Assembly: GCA_027450105.1 (NCBI GenBank)
Contig: DAIDKJ010000027.1
Coordinates: forward strand, 1 to 10,270
Direction of reading: 5' to 3'
From: Ferrovum sp.
GTDB lineage: Bacteria; Pseudomonadota; Gammaproteobacteria; Burkholderiales; Ferrovaceae
Length of the DNA: 10,270 bases
The notes beneath the pieces were generated by a model. The model did no database searches. It was not told where the DNA came from and saw nothing but the letters and a program-made list of their open reading frames with translations. A program made the translations under genes and the position numbers. Of this stretch, positions 7,232 through 10,270 are shown piece after piece. Every line of letters starts with the position of its first letter. The stretch's first letter is position 1.

Positions 7232-8028
7232 GGATTGATTCTATTTTAAAGGCCGTGCGCATGGTGGGCGATCGTACGCTCAAAATTGTGGAACGCATCG
7301 GGGCTACGGTGACATTTCTCGCGCGGATTCTGGTCCATTCCGCCACCAGTTTCAAGCGTCCCGGTTTGATCGTGCGCGAAGTCTACTATGCGGGCGTGCA
7401 GTCCCTCATCATCATCCTGGTCTCAGGATTGTTTGTAGGCATGGTGTTAGGGTTGCAGGGTCACGAAACATTGCAGAAATATGGCTCTGAAGAAAGTGTG
7501 GGTGTTTTGGTGGCCTTGGCTCTGGTGCGCGAAATGGGGCCTGTGGTATCGGCCTTGCTTTTTGCCAGTCGGGCTGGCTCTGCCATCACCGCAGAAATTG
7601 GTTTGATGAAAGCAACCGAACAACTGTCGGCCATGGAAATGATGGCCGTCAACCCGGTTGCTCGTGTGGTGGCTCCGCGTTTTTGGGGCGGGGTGCTATC
7701 CATGCCACTGCTTGCCCTACTGTTTAGCGCCATGGGGATTTTTGGCGGCTTCGTCGTGGCTGTGGTGCTCATTGGAGTGGACAATGGCGCGTTTTGGTCA
7801 CAAATGCAGGCTGCGGTAGATTTTAGACAGGATGTGGTCAATGGAATCATCAAAAGTCTGGTGTTTGGTGTGGCGGTTTCGGCGATTGCAACATTTGAAG
7901 GGTATGAGGCTCCTCCCACTGCTGAGGGAGTTTCCGGTGCCACAACGCGCACGGTGGTGACCTCTTCCCTGGCCATATTGGCCCTCGATCTATTACTGAC
8001 TGCTTTTATGCTGAAGGGGTGGAATTGA
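7228..8028 (+). CDS. mlaE: Phospholipid ABC transporter permease MlaE
   Basis: MlaE is the inner-membrane permease that forms the lipid pathway below the MlaD ring. The 266-residue product has an amphipathic N-terminal segment (about 1-45) and five or so hydrophobic helices. It carries the family's conserved core ALVREMGPVVSALLFASRAG (98-117), followed by GSAITAEIGLMKATEQ. The start is ATG 7228, overlapping the mlaF stop, with AGGA at 7216-7219 eight nucleotides upstream. The frame is open back to 7144, but that would run deep into mlaF and lacks support. The TGA stop shares one base with the mlaD ATG. The length agrees with E. coli MlaE (260 aa). Confidence 0.96.
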   Translation: MRIDSILKAVRMVGDRTLKIVERIGATVTFLARILVHSATSFKRPGLIVREVYYAGVQSLIIILVSGLFVGMVLGLQGHETLQKYGSEESVGVLVALALVREMGPVVSALLFASRAGSAITAEIGLMKATEQLSAMEMMAVNPVARVVAPRFWGGVLSMPLLALLFSAMGIFGGFVVAVVLIGVDNGAFWSQMQAAVDFRQDVVNGIIKSLVFGVAVSAIATFEGYEAPPTAEGVSGATTRTVVTSSLAILALDLLLTAFMLKGWN

Positions 8029-8510
8029 TGGAACGCAGCACATTGAACTTGTGGGTTGGTTTCTTTGTATTGTTGGGTTTTATGGCTTTTCTCATGCTGG
8101 CTTTCAAGGTGGGAAATCTGTCCCTTGGCGCTAGCGGAAAAACCTATGTGGTAACCGCCCATTTTGACAATATCGGACAACTCAAGGAGCGGGCACCCGT
8201 GCGCAGTGCCGGCGTGTTGGTGGGGCGCGTCTCCTCGATTCATTTCGATGCGGTGCATTACAACGCCGAAGTCCGAATGAGTATCGATGAGCAATATCAT
8301 TTTCCCACCGACACCTCGGCTTCTGTGCTGACTTCGGGAATACTGGGGGAGCAATATATTGGCCTGGACGCAGGGGGCGACGACAAAATGCTCAAAAACG
8401 GCGATGAAATCAAATTGGCTCAAGGGGCGATGGTATTGGAACGTTTGATTGGCCAATTCCTGTTTAATAAGGCGCAGGACGGAAACACGGCGAAGGGAGC
8501 GGAAAAATGA
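8028..8510 (+). CDS. mlaD: MCE-domain phospholipid transport protein MlaD
   Basis: MlaD forms a hexameric periplasmic ring, anchored in the inner membrane on MlaE, through which phospholipids pass to or from MlaC. The 160-residue product has a short cytoplasmic end, one membrane helix (about 9-27) and an MCE domain (about 38-116) beginning KTYVVTAHFDNIGQLK and ending SGILGEQYIGLDAG. A hydrophobic C-terminal helix (VLERLIGQFLFN, about 136-147) corresponds to the pore-lining helix of the E. coli protein. It is somewhat shorter than E. coli MlaD (183 aa), mainly in the tail. I chose ATG 8028, which overlaps the mlaE stop (TGATG) and follows AAGGGG at 8014-8019, over an in-frame GTG at 8019 that would add three residues. 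The stop overlaps the mlaC ATG. Confidence 0.96.
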   Translation: MERSTLNLWVGFFVLLGFMAFLMLAFKVGNLSLGASGKTYVVTAHFDNIGQLKERAPVRSAGVLVGRVSSIHFDAVHYNAEVRMSIDEQYHFPTDTSASVLTSGILGEQYIGLDAGGDDKMLKNGDEIKLAQGAMVLERLIGQFLFNKAQDGNTAKGAEK

Positions 8511-9133
8511 ATGTCGAGATAAAACACTGGTTGCGAGGTTGGTTCTTGATTGGAGGGGTGCTGTTATCCTGCACGCTGTGGGGGGGGGAATTGACCCCCG
8601 AGGCGGTCATCCGCCAAACGGCAGATGAAGTCATCGCCACCGTCAAGGCAGACAAAAGCATTCAGGCCGGGGATCGAAACAAGGCCTATGCATTGATCAA
8701 CCAAAAGGTGCTACCCCATTTCGACTTTACCCGCATGACGCGCCTGGCCATGGGACGCAACTGGAACCAGGCCTCCGGTGAACAGCAAAAGCTGATCACA
8801 GAGGACTTCAAGGACTTGCTGGTGCGAACCTATTCCAGTTCCTTGTCGCAGTACAAGGATCAGACGCTTCAGGTGAAAGGTTCGGAAGTTCAGGCTGCGG
8901 ACAAGGAGGCCGTGGTACATACGCTCCTGGTTCCCTCTGGCGGGCAAAACATTCCTATCGACTATAGTATGGAACAGGTGGGGAGTGACTGGAAAGTCTA
9001 TGACATCAAGGTGGATGGTGTCAGTCTGGTTACCAATTATCGGGGCGAGTTTTCCGATATCGTGCGACGTAACGGAATCGATGGCCTGATCCAGGCGCTA
9101 GAACAAAAGCGCAAGTCGGCTGAAGCCAAATGA
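8507..9133 (+). CDS. mlaC: Periplasmic phospholipid-binding protein MlaC (Ttg2D family)
   Basis: MlaC ferries a phospholipid across the periplasm between the MlaFEDB complex and the outer-membrane MlaA-porin complex. The 208-residue product (E. coli MlaC is 211) has an N-terminal signal sequence (hydrophobic GWFLIGGVLLSCTLW, 11-25). The mature domain shows family features such as VLPHFDFTRMTRLAMGRNW and, near the end, DWKVYDIKVDGVSLVTNYR. The signal region has LLSC with Cys22 and no clear Ala-X-Ala, so lipoprotein processing is possible although family members are usually soluble. A run of nine G (8580-8588) encodes the Trp-Gly-Gly-Glu boundary. ATG 8507 overlaps the mlaD stop, with GGGAGCGGA immediately upstream. 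The stop overlaps the mlaB ATG. mlaA, sometimes found beside mlaC in other species, is absent. Confidence 0.95.
   Translation: MNVEIKHWLRGWFLIGGVLLSCTLWGGELTPEAVIRQTADEVIATVKADKSIQAGDRNKAYALINQKVLPHFDFTRMTRLAMGRNWNQASGEQQKLITEDFKDLLVRTYSSSLSQYKDQTLQVKGSEVQAADKEAVVHTLLVPSGGQNIPIDYSMEQVGSDWKVYDIKVDGVSLVTNYRGEFSDIVRRNGIDGLIQALEQKRKSAEAK
8580..8588 (+). repeat. G9 mononucleotide tract inside mlaC
   Basis: Nine consecutive G residues lie at codons 25-28 of mlaC, at the end of the signal sequence. It is the longest G or C run noticed in the window. A one-base change in its length would shift the frame at the very start of the mature protein. Confidence 0.9.
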
Positions 9134-9426
9134 GCGCTCAAGAAGCCCCCGTCCTGCGTTTGTCGGGACCCGTTCGCATTGATACGGTCACTACCTTGCT
9201 GCAAACCAGCGTACCCTCCTTTTCCCAGGCTCGCAGTGTGGTGGATTTTTCAGAGGTCACCGATATCGATTCCTCTGCCCTGGCGTTGATGTTGCAGTGG
9301 CGTCGCGATGCCGAGTCGGCCGGCAGTCAGGTGCATTTCATGCATGTTCCGGACAATATTCGGGTACTGGCCGAACTCTATGGGGTCACGTTTTTGCTGC
9401 AAGAGGATTCCGGGGTTGAGGTGTAG
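9130..9426 (+). CDS. mlaB: STAS-domain subunit MlaB of the Mla phospholipid transporter
   Basis: MlaB is a small cytoplasmic STAS protein that binds MlaF and stabilises or activates the transporter. The 98-residue product is essentially one STAS domain: a first strand VLRLSGPVRIDTV, then VVDFSEVTDIDSSALALMLQ (about 37-56). The DIDSSAL turn occupies the position of the conserved Ser/Thr of anti-sigma-antagonist-like folds. The ATG at 9130 overlaps the mlaC stop as ATGA, which fits translational coupling within the operon. The length agrees with E. coli MlaB (97 aa). STAS sequences are weakly conserved, so the name rests partly on position after mlaC. Confidence 0.93.
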   Translation: MSAQEAPVLRLSGPVRIDTVTTLLQTSVPSFSQARSVVDFSEVTDIDSSALALMLQWRRDAESAGSQVHFMHVPDNIRVLAELYGVTFLLQEDSGVEV

Positions 9427-9435
9427 AGATTCTTG

Positions 9436-10179
9436 ATGGAACCTGCCATTGAAATTCGGGATCTGCGCAAATCGTTTGGCACCATGCAGGCGCTCAAGGG
9501 CGTCAGCCTTCAGGTTCCTCAGGGTGATTTCTTTGCCCTGCTGGGTCCCAACGGCGCCGGAAAGACCACGCTCATCAATGCCCTGGCCGGTTTGTCCAGG
9601 CCGGACTCGGGAGTGCTGCGCGTTATGGGGCACGATGTTCTCAAGGATTATCGTGCTGCCCGGCGCAGCGTGGGAGTGGTTCCCCAAGAATTGGTATTCG
9701 ATCCTTTTTTTACGGTGCGCGAAACCCTTAGAATACAGTCCGGTTATTTTGGTCTGCGGCATAATGACGATTGGATCGATGATATCCTGTTCAATCTGCA
9801 ACTGGCTGACAAGGCTGAAGCCAATATGCGTGCCCTCTCGGGAGGCATGAAACGCCGGGTGTTGATCGCCCAGGCCCTGGTCCACCGCCCCCCCGTAATC
9901 GTTCTGGATGAACCGACCGCTGGCGTGGATGTGGAATTGCGTCAAAGTTTGTGGAAGTTCATCCAGCGTCTCAACCAGAAAGAAGGCCACACGATCCTGC
10001 TGACCACCCATTATCTGGACGAAGCGGAGGCACTTTGCCGTCATGTGGCCATTCTGAAACAGGGCCAGATTGTGGCGATGGACGAAATCCGTCATCTGAT
10101 TCAGTCTTACCAATCGGATAGTCTGGAGGAGGTATTCGTGTCGATCATGCACCAGCATGAATCCCCGGGAGATCAATGA
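9436..10179 (+). CDS. YadG-like ABC transporter ATP-binding protein
   Basis: This is the cytoplasmic ATPase of an ABC-2 type exporter, presumably paired with the permease that follows. The substrate is unknown. The 247-residue product has Walker A GPNGAGKTT (37-45), a Q-loop glutamine at 84, signature LSGGMKRR (134-141), Walker B VIVLDEP (154-160) and switch His192 in LTTHYLDEAEAL. The start ATG 9436 is 9 nt after the mlaB stop, with AGAG at 9425-9428 upstream; a TTG at 9433 is also in frame. The close spacing suggests cotranscription with mla. The protein resembles E. coli YadG and the ATPases often found downstream of mlaB in Betaproteobacteria; I recognise this from memory, not from a search. 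It is not a second MlaF, since it lacks the DGPMPFHYPA tail. Confidence 0.9.
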   Translation: MEPAIEIRDLRKSFGTMQALKGVSLQVPQGDFFALLGPNGAGKTTLINALAGLSRPDSGVLRVMGHDVLKDYRAARRSVGVVPQELVFDPFFTVRETLRIQSGYFGLRHNDDWIDDILFNLQLADKAEANMRALSGGMKRRVLIAQALVHRPPVIVLDEPTAGVDVELRQSLWKFIQRLNQKEGHTILLTTHYLDEAEALCRHVAILKQGQIVAMDEIRHLIQSYQSDSLEEVFVSIMHQHESPGDQ

Positions 10180-10270
10180 TCATGCAGGGCTTTCGCACCT
10201 TGTTGTTCAAGGAAATCCTGCGTTTCTGGAAGGTCTGGTTTCAGACGATTTTGGCCCCACTGATCTCGAC
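10176..10270 (+). CDS. YadH-like ABC-2 permease (5' end only, cut by window edge)
   Basis: An open frame starts at the end of the ATPase gene and runs off the right edge. The visible 31 residues include LLFKEILRFWKVWFQTILAP, which resembles the N-terminus of E. coli YadH (KEIHRF...W.QT...P). It would be the membrane partner of the preceding ATPase. Two in-frame ATGs are possible. The one at 10176 overlaps the previous stop as ATGA. The one at 10182 lies at better distance (9 nt) from GGGAGA at 10167-10172. The family call rests on a short segment plus gene order. Confidence 0.75.
   Translation, partial: MIMQGFRTLLFKEILRFWKVWFQTILAPLIS

Noticed and set aside
7461..8456. Long minus-strand open frame (331 codons) opposite mlaE and mlaD
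   Set aside because: It lies entirely antisense to two clearly recognisable Mla genes, its translation resembles no known domain, and such frames are expected from the codon bias of the true genes.
9888..9894. C7 run in the YadG-like gene
   Set aside because: It is short enough to be expected by chance in this base composition and does not lie near a start or regulatory region.
9250..10176. Minus-strand open frame (308 codons) opposite mlaB and the YadG-like gene
   Set aside because: It is antisense to genes with complete STAS and ABC motifs, and its translation is rich in His and Gln without domain features.
1..10270. Mobile element, CRISPR, phage or defence island
   Set aside because: Every gene belongs to a core envelope or transcription family with tight operon spacing. 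No transposase, integrase, direct-repeat array or unusual composition was seen.

Overview
This 10.3 kb window is an ordinary, gene-dense chromosomal locus of a Gram-negative proteobacterium. It encodes outer-membrane biogenesis and lipid-asymmetry functions. The families present (sigma-54, LptABC, KdsD, MlaFEDCB) require an LPS-bearing outer membrane. The gene order resembles the rpoN-lpt-kds / mla region of Gamma- and Betaproteobacteria. A divergent CPA2 antiporter beside kdsD and a YadGH-type ABC pair after mlaB recall betaproteobacterial or Acidithiobacillus-like relatives, but I cannot name the genus. Coding density is very high and no mobile element, CRISPR array, tRNA or rRNA was seen.

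Left half, minus strand, read from about 4337 down to 1: kdsD, lptC, lptA, lptB, rpoN. Junctions are tight: 15 nt, then a 38-53 nt overlap, then an ATGA overlap, then 3 nt, so this looks like one transcription unit. KdsD makes arabinose-5-phosphate, the precursor of the Kdo sugar of LPS. LptC and LptA form the membrane anchor and periplasmic bridge for LPS transport, and LptB is the ATPase that drives it. RpoN (sigma-54) is cut by the left edge only a few residues after its RpoN box. kdsC, which sits between kdsD and lptC in E. coli, is absent here.

Centre: a 48-51 nt divergent intergenic region with overlapping -10-like hexamers separates kdsD from a plus-strand CPA2 (Kef/YbaL-type) cation:proton antiporter carrying TrkA-N and TrkA-C domains.

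Right half, plus strand: a 68 nt gap with a plausible sigma-70 promoter leads into mlaF-mlaE-mlaD-mlaC-mlaB. All four junctions are 1-4 nt overlaps. The products are the ATPase, permease, MCE-domain ring protein, periplasmic phospholipid carrier and STAS subunit of the Mla system, which maintains outer-membrane lipid asymmetry. A YadG-like ABC ATPase follows 9 nt later, then the start of a YadH-like ABC-2 permease cut by the right edge.

No undescribed system was found. Points worth a second look are a G9 tract and a lipobox-like cysteine in the mlaC signal region, the missing kdsC and mlaA, the long lptC/lptA overlap with a non-ATG start, the proline-rich tail of LptA, and replacement of the yrbG exchanger position by a non-homologous CPA2 antiporter.
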